DNA of 64,000 nt from Stropharia rugosoannulata (lineage: Eukaryota; Basidiomycota; Agaricomycetes; Agaricales; Strophariaceae): the NCBI GenBank assembly GCA_028532985.1, contig JANCIK010000010.1:2604001-2668000 (forward strand), written 5' to 3'. The notes below the pieces were generated by a model. The model worked only from the letters and a program-made list of their open reading frames with translations. It ran no database searches and was not told the origin of the DNA. Shown one piece after another: positions 24,481 to 36,496 of this stretch. The position numbers and the translations under genes were made by a program. Numbering within the stretch: the first letter of the stretch is position 1; every line of letters starts with the position of its first letter.

Positions 24481-26852
24481 CTACTTCTTGAGAGCGTTGT
24501 AGATAACTTTTTGCAAAGTCATGTTGTCGTCCTAAGTATAAGCAAATTAGTTACATGAGGGTAAAGAGGAGCGCCTGGCGCCTACCTGATCAAGGGACCA
24601 TGTTGCACATCCCGCCATGCCGCTAGACTTAGCGAGTCTGGCCTTATCAGCAAGAGACCAGGTGTCTAATGTTTCAACTTGAGTACCATACCCATGACCA
24701 CATCAAGATAGAGAAGCTCACCGTCATAAGTGACGACTGTTGTCTTGGCCACATTGAAAAGGTACTGGAACGTGCGCTAGTCAATAACTACCAACGGAAT
24801 GAGCTCAGTCGGCAAACGCACAGGTGTGTTACTACAATTATCCCATCCCATGGTGAATCCACCAGATTGGCCGTAATTGCCGTCCGATTTCTTAGCGAGG
24901 GCACCGGACTTGACGATATCCTTGAAAGCAATCTGCTTGCCCCAGTAAGAACTGAGATCGGCGGTGGCCGTGATAGAGACTTCAGCTGGGGTCGCCACGT
25001 CCGCGAGATCGTTGACATGTGTGGCGTTGAGGAAGTGGGTCACCTTGCTCCCATCGTCATCTTTGACCTCTTCAGAAACGAGGATGTTCATAGCATTGGT
25101 GGGAACGGAACTTCCAGTCAGAACAGTCTTGCTGCTCTTAGATACATAGCCGTAAAGAGGCAGTCCAAGAATAATCTATCGCGCAAAATCTGTATGATTA
25201 GCGTAGCCATAATGTGCGTGCGTAAAGCTACCTGACCTGTGATGCAGGGAATTTTGCGGCAGTCCACTGCTTCAAAGCTCCTTCTGCACTTGCGATGGGC
25301 TGCTTGGATGTTTTGCAAAGATCGCCTTACGAAGTAAATTTTTAGTGAGCTGCCAGACAGAACAGAGTGTATACATACCATACGGTGCGTTAGGACCCGG
25401 AGTAGAAGATGAACCCCAGACATCGTAGTTCCTGTACCCCATGATTTCAACGAAAGAAATAGCAGGAGAAAATGCGGAAACTTACATGATAATGACATAG
25501 TTCATTACCCCAGCAAATTCAGCAACGTCCGTAACTGGGCTTCCGTTAGCTCCCAACCAGGGAGTATGAGAAACAGCAGCAGTGATGAGTTTGCAAGGGC
25601 CTAATTTGAACGTCCGTAAGATATCAATATTTACAGCGGTAATTGAACAAAGAAACTCGCCTAGAGCAGTACGTAGGGCCTTGAAAACGAGTAACAGGTT
25701 TGCGGTGTCTGCCGCCGAATAAGGTTGACCAGCGCCAGGGTTATTAGGGAATTCCTAAACGAGACCCATCAAAAATACAACGTGCAATGAAGTCGGGAAA
25801 TAAGTATACCCAATCAAGATCGACACCTAAACAACGCGGGCTATAAGAAGGAATCCCGGCAGATGACAGCGTCAAAACACACCGTCAAGATTGTAGCTAT
25901 TGATTGCAGTAGCAATAGCGGAAACAAACTTGGTCCTATTTGCAGAGGTGGAACATGCTTGGCTGAAGTAGTAACATCCGCCCCATCCACCTAATGGAAG
26001 TATTATTCATTGAAGAAAACGCACAGCGGGAAAGCAACCCACCGACAGACAAGACGATGCGGGTTCCGTAAGTACTAGCACGAGCAGCGGCTACCAAGCG
26101 CTTAAGAATAGCGATACTGTTACTGTTGAAAGTAAGTCCCGAAGAGGAAGACGGCGTGGCGAAGGCTACAGAGTCAATTAACGACAGTGAATGGTAGCAA
26201 ACAGAATGAAACTCACCGAAAAAGATTATATCGAATTTGGAGAAGTCAATCGACTCGGGAGGGACGGCTGAAGCAGACCAGTCGGGATAGTAGGAGGAAT
26301 TTATCATTGCAGCAGAAGCAGTCACGTTCACATCAGAGGCTAGGGCGAGAGCCCTGTTACGGGTAAGAGTCGACGGAAGCGCATCCTCGAGATCAAACTT
26401 CTGGCCTATTTCAGAAGTCTCCGAAGAAAGAAACTCATAAACAGCTGCCTTGTCTTTATACTTGGGGCTGGAAAGGACGTCGGTGAGGTACTCGGCCAAT
26501 CCAGTCTTGCGCTCCGCAATAAGAGTGTCGTCGACCCAAGCAGAAGGAATGAATGTCGTCACCAAAAGGCGCTTCGGGGGGAGATTGTACGGGTCCTTGA
26601 GATCGTCTGTAAAAGTTCATTAAGCCCATTTTGCGTCCATTTTGAATCGTCAAAAGTTTACCATGAAGCGTCACGAACTGGGATGCAAGGATAAGATAAT
26701 GTGTTGCACGATCACAAATTCTGGCATACCTCAGAATAACGTCTTTTAACGATCAAGTCTTTGCCATCGACATTTACTTGGATGGTATAGAGAATATGAG
26801 GACGGGGAGAGGATGCGGTTGTATGGTTCTCAATAACAACAATAGGGGCCAT
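24481..26852 (-). CDS. PX domain-GH18 chitinase fusion, copy A
   Basis: About a dozen exons encode an N-terminal PX domain joined to a complete GH18 domain. PX signs are HTTASSPRPHILYTIQVNVD, then KRRYSE (basic pocket Arg), FVTLH, the proline loop NLPPKRLL and ERKTGLAEYLTDVL (about 1-105). GH18 begins SYYPDWSASAVPPESIDFS and continues with IIFFAFATPSSSSGL, SVGGWGGCYYFSQAC, the active-site motif DGVDLDWE (DxxDxDxE complete), EFPNNPGAGQPYSAADT and NYDVWGSS. Near the end come PLYGYVSKSS, DGNYGQSGGFTMGWDN and ATWSLDQ. There is no signal peptide. PX domains bind phosphoinositides, so an intracellular or endosomal location is inferred and is unusual for a chitinase. One intron has a GC donor (CTAG|GCGAGT near 25660). 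The start at 26852 is set by alignment with copies B and C; an in-frame ATG at 26921 would add 23 residues. Confidence 0.9.
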
Positions 26853-29112
26853 CGTGAAAGTGCGTAGCAGAGCTAGTTCATTTTCCGATTCGTCTACTGT
26901 TAAATAGCCACGTATTTCCATTCATATGATCCTTTGACCCAGAGGCACATCATATACCGGAGTGCAACAACCGAGCATAGGTCTCACGAACAAAGGAGAG
27001 TTCACTTGGATGTTTAAGCAGAAAGTCTTGACACTGCCTCGTTTCACGACAGAGAGAGAGAGCATGGAATGCAGGCCTTAAGCTTAAGAGCTCGAGCATC
27101 ACGTTGGGAGCAGAATAAGCATTTCCAAGCGCAGAACAATCCAATATGACGGGTCATGTATACCCAGAGCAGATTGGGGTAAAAGGGGAGATGAATGCCA
27201 GTATTGTTGTTGACGCGTTTGTGTTCGACAGAATGGGAAAAAGGATAGGATAAGTCGCGGCCCCAAACAAGCTGAGTCGTGAGATATCTAAAAGCGGAAA
27301 CGACAAGGCTCGTAACTGTGTGACGATGTCATCCCCTTTGTTTACGCGCAAGAACTACTGGGTGCCCTTGGGGTACCCGGCCCACGCGTACCACGAACTT
27401 GAGAGTTGACAGAGAGGTACATCAGGTATATACAACGTGCTGACAACGGCAATGCCTTGTCAATCAAAAGGAAGAATATCCTCGAGGCTTCCTGAATCCT
27501 CTCCACGTTTGCTATTGTATAGGAATTCAGGTCACCTGGAAGAATCAACTTCAAACTGTCTCAGGAACATTTACTTACGTATGTTGTCCCTTGCAATGTT
27601 TAATCAGTGCGCATACTATACATACTTAATTGACTGACAGAAGATGTCCATATATAGTTTGACCAGGTTTGCCTGCACAGTATTCTAGATGGAGATGAGT
27701 GGTGCTCTGTGGTGTTGCATCGCTTTTATCTCCGCCTGTCGAGTTTTGAAATTTGAGATAGAAAGGGACGTAAATTGTCCAAGCTTTTACGTTCCATATT
27801 TTCGAAGGTTGTTTAAATCAGCGTTATTGTCCTGCCGCGTGGCATGAGCTGAGTATTATGTATGGGCGCTATAAGTTGCTATGAATGCCCGACACCGAAT
27901 GATGGGCGGGCCGCCAGTGTTGCTCAGTGTTGCTCTCTTGCATTGCAAAATCCGGAACACACCTTCAAATTTCCGGATGTTCGTTACTTCGGGTTGGAAT
28001 TAGGCCTGATTCATGTTGAATGACATCAGCTCAAGTCAATGAGATACGTACCTTATTTGACACGGGCACGAACGCAATAGGGAACTGTTAAAGCGGCGCC
28101 TGTGGTCGACCTTGAATCGTTAATTTATTCAAAATTTGAGTTTGGTCTTGGTCAGTCTCATAGAAGAGGACTACCCGCTGCTTTTGATGATAAAGGAAGG
28201 TAAAGGCAGGTGAAGGCCAAGTAAAGGCATATGCAAATTTTTGACAGGATTTGATTTATATTCGCGGGCTTCGGTGATTAACTTTGCATATCATGATTCA
28301 TCGTGTGCGTGTGGGTATCCCCAGGCAGGGAAACAGCAGGCAACAGCGCCTTGGGGATCTGCCGTCGGCGTCGAGATCCATTTATGTAGCGCACATAAAA
28401 TCTGTTCAGCCCGCTAAACGGAGGTTGCTGATGTCTGACTGACACATTGATGCAATTCGAGCACCCCAATGTAATACATAGGTAAGCAGGTCCACAAACA
28501 ACTGCCAGGAGGTATGTGGTTGAATAATGGGAGGTGAAAATTTGAGATGTTGGCACAGATGTGGTATAATTATGCACGATTTGTTGGACGAACGATAGCA
28601 TGGGTCCACATCTGGGTTGTTTCGTCTCGTGGAAGCAGCTTCATAGTCTGTATTATGAAGACATAGATCAGAAACCACAGTAGAGTTGTTCAGAAATGGG
28701 CCTATAAAGTCGTGGCGACGGCCGCTGTAAAAACAGATGTGAAAACGCGCTTATTTAAAAATGTACCCACATGGTGATTTGCTCATTATCACCCCGGTAA
28801 ATCCCAGTGGGCTCTGGGTTGGAAGCAAGAGTTCAATCATTATCAGAAGGAAAAGAGCAGCTGATTACATTGCATCGAACAGCAGGGAGGATGAATGAGT
28901 AGATGGGGCGTAAAGCTGCGTAAGGCGTTGTCAAGGTTTTCTGGAGGAAAAACGGTTCCGCGTTAGGATCAATCCGAAAAGACGCCGACCCTGTGAGCCT
29001 TTCACGCCGTAAGTTCGGTTCCCAAGCCCCATTCAATTTATAGATGAAAGCATTACGATAACCTTGCTTTTTTCTTACCAATTCATTGAGGTGTCTACGT
29101 GCTGTCTCCGCA
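26853..29112. other. Long intergenic region with unassigned minus-strand frames
   Basis: 2.26 kb. Between 26950 and 27554 three minus-strand frames lie end to end (26950-27144, 27154-27351, 27342-27554). They look protein-like (IERIQEASRIFFLLIDKALP type segment with VERI, LSFPLLDISRLSLFGAATYP, LSLCRETRQCQDFLLKHP). I recognise no family, and no splice solution joins them cleanly. They could be a decayed gene or an unrecognised one. From 27600 to 29100 nothing coding was found. The last part should contain the promoter of the G-alpha gene. Confidence 0.4.
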
Positions 29113-31307
29113 ATGCCTGGGCGTTCCCTCGACGAGGACCCGCTCACTTTGGCCATTGCGCCGCCTCCCGACGAGACTCCCGAACAGCGCGCGATTAGGG
29201 AGGCAGCTGAGGCTGAGGCGAAGAGGATTAGCGATGAGATTGACGAGCAGATTCGGAAAGAGAGGGAGGCTGAAAAGAAGAAGAAGAAACCTGTAAAACT
29301 CCTCCTCCTTGGTGCGTATATGACCTTGTCTCGTCTTCGCAACTACCTCATTGCTTTCTAGGCCAGAGCGAGAGTGGTAAAACCGCCACATTAAAAAGTA
29401 CGTCTTCAGTCCGTGACGGTGTCGAACGACGCTAATACAAGCCAGATTTTCAACTGACATATGCGCGGAAAGAATGGTCAGAAGAGAAAGCCTCATGGCG
29501 GGCAGTTATCATGCTCAACCTCGTCCGCAATGTCAACGAAATTCTTGCTCATCTACACAGTGAGATGTCTGACCTCCCATGGAACCCAGACGACTCGCAA
29601 GAAGACTTGACGGGGCCGCGACCACCAAGGGCTTTACCTCGTCTCAAGTTCACAGACCAACAACGGGACTTGAAGGCTCGTCTGGCTCCATTGACCAACG
29701 TACAGCATCTACTAGAACACAAGCTGGGCACGGCCAGCCTCGATCCACATTCAACATCAGTTGATACTGCGGCACCCTTCGACCAACTCGCCTCGCCTAA
29801 CAGGCGAGCTCTACAAGAATTTTCCATCAATTCATCTAACGGCTGGAAGTCGGCGTTCGACAGATTTCGTTCAGCTCGTGCCGCAGGTAACGGACGGGGC
29901 GAAAACGGAAACGGGTCTGCGAGCGGCAGTGGAGCTACCAATGGCAATGGTCACCCGTTGGATGGTTCTTGGGAAAACAAACTCAAAGACACCGAAGAAG
30001 AGATGTTGGAAGTGATTGCATCTTGTAGAGAGGATATCAAGGCGCTCTGGGAGGATGACATCGTGGGAGAGATGCTCAGTCGACGAAAAGTACGGTTGGA
30101 AGACGCTCCTGGATTGTAGGCCTTCATCGCACACCTTCTCGAACTTGCTTACTGATTGATTTGCACATTCAGTTTCATAAACGACGCGGATCGTATTGCG
30201 CGAGTTGATTATCAACCTACGGATGATGATGTTATTAGAGCACGTCTGAGAACACTTGGTATCCAAGAATATAGGTTCATATTTGATCATGGTACGTCAA
30301 CCATGGCTTATATCGGTCTTGCATTTAATGACCTTTGACTCAGGTCGCACGATGGGTCAAGAATGGAGACTGTATGATGTTGGAGGTACTCGGGGGAGTG
30401 TGAGTGCATATTTCGGCCTTTGCTTCCCTTCTGTTGAAATGGTGTACCCCCAGCGAGGAGCATGGTATTCTTACTTTGACGACGGTATGTCTGCCTTGCA
30501 ATCTATCTTTGTGACGTCGTTTCATGTCCATTCGCACAGTTGACGCCATTATATTTCTCGCGTGAGTGTTCACCTTCGCTCCATCATATTCCTGTTCTCA
30601 ATACCTTCGGCGTGTTGACGTGATGTAAATTCAGTCCAAGTAAGTCCGCCAGTGTCATAGGTATAACTATAGTTAACAACCGCATAATAGTATCCCCTTT
30701 CGACGAGAAATTGGCGGAAGACCGCAAGGTTAACAGGCTAGAGGACAGCTATCTGCTTTGGAGATCAGTGTGCTCTTGTAAACTGTTAGCTCGAACTCAG
30801 ATTATCCTCTGTGAGCCCAACTTGACTTAGCTACTCCCTTCCTTGCTCATCTGCCGCCAGTCCTCAATAAATGTGACCTCTTGCAAGCCAAACTACAACG
30901 TGGCGTTCGTATACGCGATTCCGTACCAAGTTTTGGAGACCGAAAGAACGACCTACAGACTGCCACGAAATGTACGTTACAATGGATGCTCCCAAAATAC
31001 TAGCCCTTACTCTGAAAACTCCAGATTTTCAACAACATTTTAAGGAAATATCGCGTAGCTCATCCCCTACTCAACGACCGTTTTATGTACATCTAACATC
31101 TGTTATTGTACGCTGGCCATACTTTGTTGCTCTATATTATGCTCATTTTTTGCAGGACACGCGGTCAACAGCTGTAACTCTGGGAGCAGGTAAGAAATAC
31201 CCTCGACTATCTATCCATCTTCATTTACACGTCTAAACTGACGCCGTCGTCGTACAGTGGAAGAATCTATCCTCAGAGAACATTTACGCCGTGCAGATCT
31301 TATGTAG
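29113..31307 (+). CDS. Divergent G-protein alpha subunit-like GTPase
   Basis: Thirteen exons join in phase to 511 residues, far longer than canonical G-alpha (about 350). The N-terminus is charged and lacks the MGxxxS/C lipidation signal. The P-loop is LLLLGQSESGKTATLKNF (about 63-80). The helical domain is enlarged and holds a Gly/Asn/Ser-rich insert (GNGRGENGNGSASGSG). Switch I reads DVIRARLRTLGIQEYRF, with the arginine finger and Mg-binding Thr kept. Switch II reads YDVGGTRGSRGAW, so the catalytic Gln of DVGGQ is Thr and the RSERKKW segment is lost. NKxD is present (LFLNKCDLL). The C-terminal guanine-ring region, normally TCAT, reads HLTSVIDT, and the protein ends REHLRRADLM. Exon 8 is only 5 nt (30635-30639) and is needed for frame. 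Basidiomycetes have expanded G-alpha sets, and this looks like a non-classical member with altered GTPase behaviour. Confidence 0.9.
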
Positions 31308-32419
31308 CTGCTTCATCCTGGGACTTGTTCTATGTTCAATTTACTTCTCTCTCCTCCTTAATGCCTCCCATCTTTTTTGGATCATCTTATGACACGTTAT
31401 TTTCGAAAATGCCCTTTCAATGTTTTCTTCCTTCTATACCATCTTCATCAAGCACGTCCTTTTATTGCACAACATTACTTACACACTTGTCACATCTGCC
31501 TAATAGCTCCTTCCGGCGCAGTTTTCATTATTGCTGGCAGGATAGCCCACCTGCCCTACTGTGTACCTTTGCTTCCATCTTTTCGTGTCTTCTCCCACTG
31601 ATGTATGAATAGAACGAATATGCTGTCCCCGGCACCCCATTCTACAACCCGCACACCCCACCTCCTGTATCTCTAGAGCTGTCAGGCATTTCACTGGGTT
31701 CTATCAATCCAGTTGGGATCGTCATCGCCTTACTCCCCAGAGCAACTCCAAGCTTCAAGCTTCATCATCACTCACGTTGTCTGCGTGTCAGTCAACAGCT
31801 CAGGCAGTCTCACATTATCTCTTCTCTGTGCTCTTTGTTCGCGAATTAGGCAACGCGTACAGCAGGTCGACTCTACGGAGTTCAGGTGAGTCCCTCGGTT
31901 CCCAGATCGCAACCTACGCGCTGATGAACTGCTGAAGTTTCTATTTCCTTCTCTCGATCTCTATTTTTGCTATCGCCAGGACTGCTTCTGGACGTCCTAC
32001 TCATTGCCCTGTAGTATACAACTTTCCGAAGGTTCACTTCGCCATGTACACCCCAATGATTTCAATAACAAGTTCATTCATATTCTCTCCTTCACAAAAT
32101 CATATAGCAATGACACTAGTGACTCCAGCATGTACTTCAATACTGACTCGATATACATAGGATCAAACTTTTATTTATAGGCCTGTCGACTCATTTCAAT
32201 TTCAAGCCTCCAGATGCCACTCCCACGACGTTTCAGCGGCCATTTGCTTGTAAAGGATAAAAGCTAGGGTATGTGACTTAAACAATAGAAATAACGCAAA
32301 TGGGGTTAGTCTCGTGTACACGCGATTGGCGACCAAGACCAAACCAATTAAGCGCTTGTGTACACAACAAACACGAGCCTATTCAAGCAGTAAGTACGTT
32401 CCGTCGATCAACGGCCCTG
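31308..32419. other. Intergenic region
   Basis: 1.1 kb between the end of the G-alpha gene and a decayed monooxygenase. T/C-rich tracts at 31330-31620 are probably 3' UTR of the G-alpha transcript. No gene recognised. Confidence 0.45.
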
Positions 32420-33555
32420 TTACAAATGTTTCATAACTTGAGATATCTCTGCTTCGAGGTCATGATATAACAGATCCCCCCACCAGCCTTTAGTTGAGAA
32501 TTGTTCTTGTATCCCAGGCTTCATCTGTTCTGCATTCTTCCCATATTTTCCATAAACCTGAATGTAATCGGATATTGTTAAGCCCTTTTGCAGAATCATA
32601 TTTGCACGGGGACGCCTCAGGTTGTCATATAACACAATAGCTGTCTGTGATAGTAATATTAGATAAGTTCACCGACCATGGGGGTTTAGAATTAACCTCT
32701 AATGTACCTTTTCTGACATTCGGGTGTGCTAAAAGACGGCTAAGAGCAAGTACGTCTTCCAAGCCTTGACCAACGCCGGCGCCTAAGTACGGGAGCATGG
32801 CATGTGCCTGTAATACGGGTGTTAATTGTTGGCCTTTAAGAAGAATATGCAGCTAAATCCATCCTTACAGCATCACCAATAAGCACTATTCTTTCCCTAA
32901 CGTATGACGGGAGAGGGTATTAGAGCGTGTGCAATAATCCCACCTAAGTTGAGTGATGTTCTTCAAGATTTTATACCCATCGCCTCCCCAGTATTGACAT
33001 TTTTCTAAGAACTCCCACTGTTCGACGAACTGTGACCAAGGTAACACAATCTTATAAGAAAGAGGAGCCCCAATTATCTCTGTTCTGGTATAGAATGCTT
33101 TCATAAGTTTCATGGCTTGCATCATCGACATCAACCACTTTCAACAGAGGATCAAGTAGGTCAAGCGCCTTCAGAGTGCAAACTGCATTCACTCCTACAA
33201 TAAGATAGAAACAAAAATCAATTCAAAGCCTGGCTGAAGTTGCCAGGTTCCAGTAGTACACACCTAACATCACCCCTGCTCCACACCAAACTTCGCCTGA
33301 TACTGAGGAGAGTCAACATAAGGTGGAAAAGAGGAATAATAATTTGGACTAGTACAGCTGCCTCAAAGAGCTTGACCACTACGCCTGCACGAGCTTGACT
33401 AATCGCGCTGATATTGGGGTAAAACGCCAGGGTCAAATGACTGGTTCCAAGTTCAAGTGTTTAATGTGCTCACTAGGCCAATCCACACATTCCTCCCCCA
33501 ACAATAGCAACACTAAAATGCTTACCTACGACGGACTCCATATATCGAGTTCAGG
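32420..33555 (-). pseudogene. Decayed FAD-dependent monooxygenase (salicylate hydroxylase type)
   Basis: The minus strand keeps clear pieces of a class A flavoprotein monooxygenase. The start is MESVVGKHFSVAIVGGGMCG, with the dinucleotide-binding GxGxxG. Then come AISQARAGVVVKLFEAA and a second piece reading SGEVWCGAGVMLG. The C-terminal half carries RIVLIGDA, HAMLPYLGAGVGQGLEDVLA and YDNLRRPRANMIL and ends QVMKHL (stop 32420-32422). It looks broken. The junction after FEAA has no donor in the needed phase. The segment from about 33060 to 33180 changes frame. The middle third, holding the DG motif and most of the substrate domain, is missing: 'LPWSQFVEQWEF' runs almost directly into RIVLIGDA. 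Frameshifts plus an internal deletion are the simplest reading. Confidence 0.7.
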
Positions 33556-34095
33556 TGCAGGAGAATAGAATAAAGCTGTCAAAGATCATGGCTTTCATTC
33601 ATATAGGAAATTTCTGCCACGTTCGCATCGCCCCTCGCGGCGAGGCTTGTCCTCCGAACAGCGGCTTTTATATCACCTCGATCGGACTAGGAAGTTCACT
33701 TGATGGTGGTGGCACTAACGGATTCGCCGTTTTTGAGCCTACTAAATAATGCACAAATTTTCGCACAACGTCAGTTCTGTGGCGTTGTAGAGTACTGTTC
33801 TACATCGTCCCAACAGACGAAATGGACCACTTATATCTTCTGGCTATCGAGGAACGGGTGTCTAAAATTGTTATTCAACTACTCTTTCTCCGCTAGGCTC
33901 AAAACTCTGAGATTTGAGGTACATGAATTCCCATCGTGAATCCGGGTACTCTTAATAAGGTATCGTGCAGCACAGTGGGGCTCTACGTAGACGCAATGCA
34001 CCTATAGGATGTCTAACCTCGACACTGCCAGGTATAGCGTAGTAATTATATACGGCTAATGCGCAAATGGTATAATAAACAGGACCACTCCAGCT
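33556..34095. other. Intergenic region
   Basis: About 540 bp between the monooxygenase remnant and the Na+/H+ exchanger 3' end. Only short frames without family likeness. Confidence 0.45.
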
Positions 34096-36496
34096 CTACG
34101 ACCCATACCTACTGTCGCTTTGTCCGAACCCACTGCTACGCAGTACAGGGCTGGGTAAACCGCGCTCCACCCTACTATTATCCACTGAGCCCGTACGCAT
34201 GGGCATTGGCCGCGACGCTTGCCGGGATGCATGTCCGTGCCGCCCCATTTCCATTCCTTCAGCAACACCTCCTTCCCGGTCGCCCTCGTACTCGTCTTCG
34301 CTATCCACTGGCGTCCCAAGTGCACTTGCATTCGCACTATTCGGCCCAGTGCCTCCGGTAGAATTGAAGACCGCCGAGCGTCGCGCCCGCCGTGCATGGA
34401 ACGTGCGGCTCGCAGTAGCGTTTGAGAAAATGGGAAGCAGATACCGCTCATCGAGCGTCTGGAACCACTTCCCGTCCTCGTTTGTGCCTGCCGCCACGCC
34501 CGCTTGGTTCGTTCCCTGACCTCCATTTCCCTCAGCCTGTGTTCCTCCTACCGCTGGAGCCAGGGGGAGCACTTCCGCACCATCAGAGTCGTAGTCATAA
34601 GAATCGGAAGACGCGCTAGAGAATGGCACAGCTGTTAAAGGAGAGAGTGGCGCCCCATCGACATGAGAGCTGCCGCCGCCGTACGGATATTCCCTTCCCT
34701 GCAGTTGTTGTTGATACTGATGGTTGTACGCGCGGGGTGCATAGTGCCTCCCAACGCGACCTCGTCCTAGTACATTCGCCTCGTCATCCATGAAACGATT
34801 CCACCTCGCACCGCGTCCTGCCGCACCCCACGCACTGCGACCAGCCGGAATAAAAGCGGGTTCATCCTCGTCGCTGCTTGGACCTGCGTCGTCTTCAACC
34901 CCTGTGCGTATGCCTAGAACTTCAAGCATACGCGCTGTCGTGCCGCCAAATATAACAACAGTAAGAACCACGACGATGAGCACAGTGGTGCGCATCATTT
35001 GCGCGTTCGGGCCAGTAAATCCAGCCGCAAGGGCAACACCAACGGCGCCGCGTAGCCCCGCCCAGAAAAGCATCATCTGGTACGAGTGAGGGAGCTCTTC
35101 GTTCCGCTGTCCCCGTACATGGCGTTGGAAAAGATTGATTGCCTCGGAGAGCGGGAAGACGGCGGCGTAGCGGGTGAAAACAACAGATATGGTAGCAATA
35201 ATGATGAACAATGGCTTGACGTAGCCGAAGACTGGCTCAGAAAGTGGCGCACTAGTAAACAGCGACATACCGAGATAGATAAAGATGAAGTTCTCGGAAA
35301 GCTGCGCAAGCGTAGAGAAGATGTATTTTGTTGCCCTCTGCGTGCGCCGTGACATTGTATGGTAGGCATAGTGCTTCAGCGTGATCCCGCAGAAGAGTAG
35401 CGATACGATACCAGACATGGACAAACCTGTGGAAAAGAAGTAACAGGTGTAGGCTGATAAGGCGACTAAGCATGATTCGATGGAAGGGTACAGATGCAGA
35501 TAGGAATGCTTGAGCATAAGTGAGGTTCCGAGGCCGAATGCAACGCCAAGAGCCATAGACACGCTGAAAGAGAGCAAGAAGATGCCGATACCATGAAAGA
35601 TGGATCCTAGGTATATTTCCTCTCCATGGAACTGACTCAAGGTTCTGTTGGAAGGCAGGCGTTATTATAAGCCAAGCGGTCAAGAGACGTAGAACTTACT
35701 CGTATAACACGATGCTAACAGCATCATTCAACAAACTCTCTCCAAAGATTACGGTGTAGAGCTTCGGGTCTACTTTGTACTGGTTGAATATAGCGAGGAT
35801 GGTGACAGGATCCGTGGCTGATAGAGTAGAGCCAAAAATAAGGCACTCGATAAGCGGGAGTCTGTTAGTGTCAATCCCGAGGTACGAGTAGACGAAAACG
35901 AGAAGGCTGTCCTGCACGTGTTAAGGACATGCGCGTTCGATGAGAAGCACAAAAGACATACCCAACACCGACTGCAGAGATGAATGTCCCGAGAAAGGCG
36001 AAAGTAAGAATTGAGCCGAAATTGCGGAAAAAGTTCTCCTGTAGAAAGCTGAGGTTATACGTTGCATCCAGTCATGTAAACTACTTAGTCTGACCTGTTT
36101 GAGTTCATAGCCCGAGTTTAAGATGATTGGGGGTAACAGCAAGTTAAAGAATATGGTGTGTTTAAAAGTCTGTCCAGGGCAAACAGGGTGTCCTCATTAG
36201 CGGTTGAGATCTAGTAGAGACAAATTCCAACATACCAGCATCTCCCGAATCATCTCGCCCGGTGCAATTCGCACCACCAGGCCAACAAGCATACCCGCAA
36301 AGATCGACACGAGGGTCTCGTGCACTGCGCGTATACGCTTGATTTGCAGGTAGTACGAGGTCAGCAGTGAGAGCATGAGCAGCATGCACACCAAAAAGAG
36401 AGACCACGACGAATAGTATTCCTCTTCCTCGGCGACGGGCGTCGTCGAAGACACCGCAGCTTGGGTTAACGTCATAGACGGAATTTTGAATGACAT
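34096..36496 (-). CDS. NHX1: Endosomal/vacuolar Na+(K+)/H+ exchanger (NHE/NHX family)
   Basis: Cation/proton antiporter of late endosome or vacuole membranes, controlling luminal pH and vesicle traffic. Five exons (36496-36236, 36169-36095, 36038-35962, 35906-35700, 35644-34096) join to 722 residues. The first 450 residues are the exchanger with about a dozen membrane segments. Family marks are [43 protein letters not shown] (ion-binding region), [18 protein letters not shown] and [14 protein letters not shown]. The cytosolic tail of about 240 residues is low-complexity (Gly, Ser, Arg, Asp) with [12 protein letters not shown] and [18 protein letters not shown]. The tail is longer than in yeast Nhx1, as is usual in basidiomycetes. 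Exon 4 begins after GGACAG, not the nearer GCAG, to keep frame. The start is the first ATG of exon 1. Confidence 0.95.

Noticed and set aside
28833..29496. Minus-strand frames of 133-169 codons
   Set aside because: They are antisense to the first exons of the G-alpha gene and rich in residues expected from a reversed Glu/Lys tract.
34059..34526. Plus- and minus-strand frames over the end of the exchanger gene
   Set aside because: They are other-frame readings of the low-complexity C-terminal tail of the Na+/H+ exchanger.
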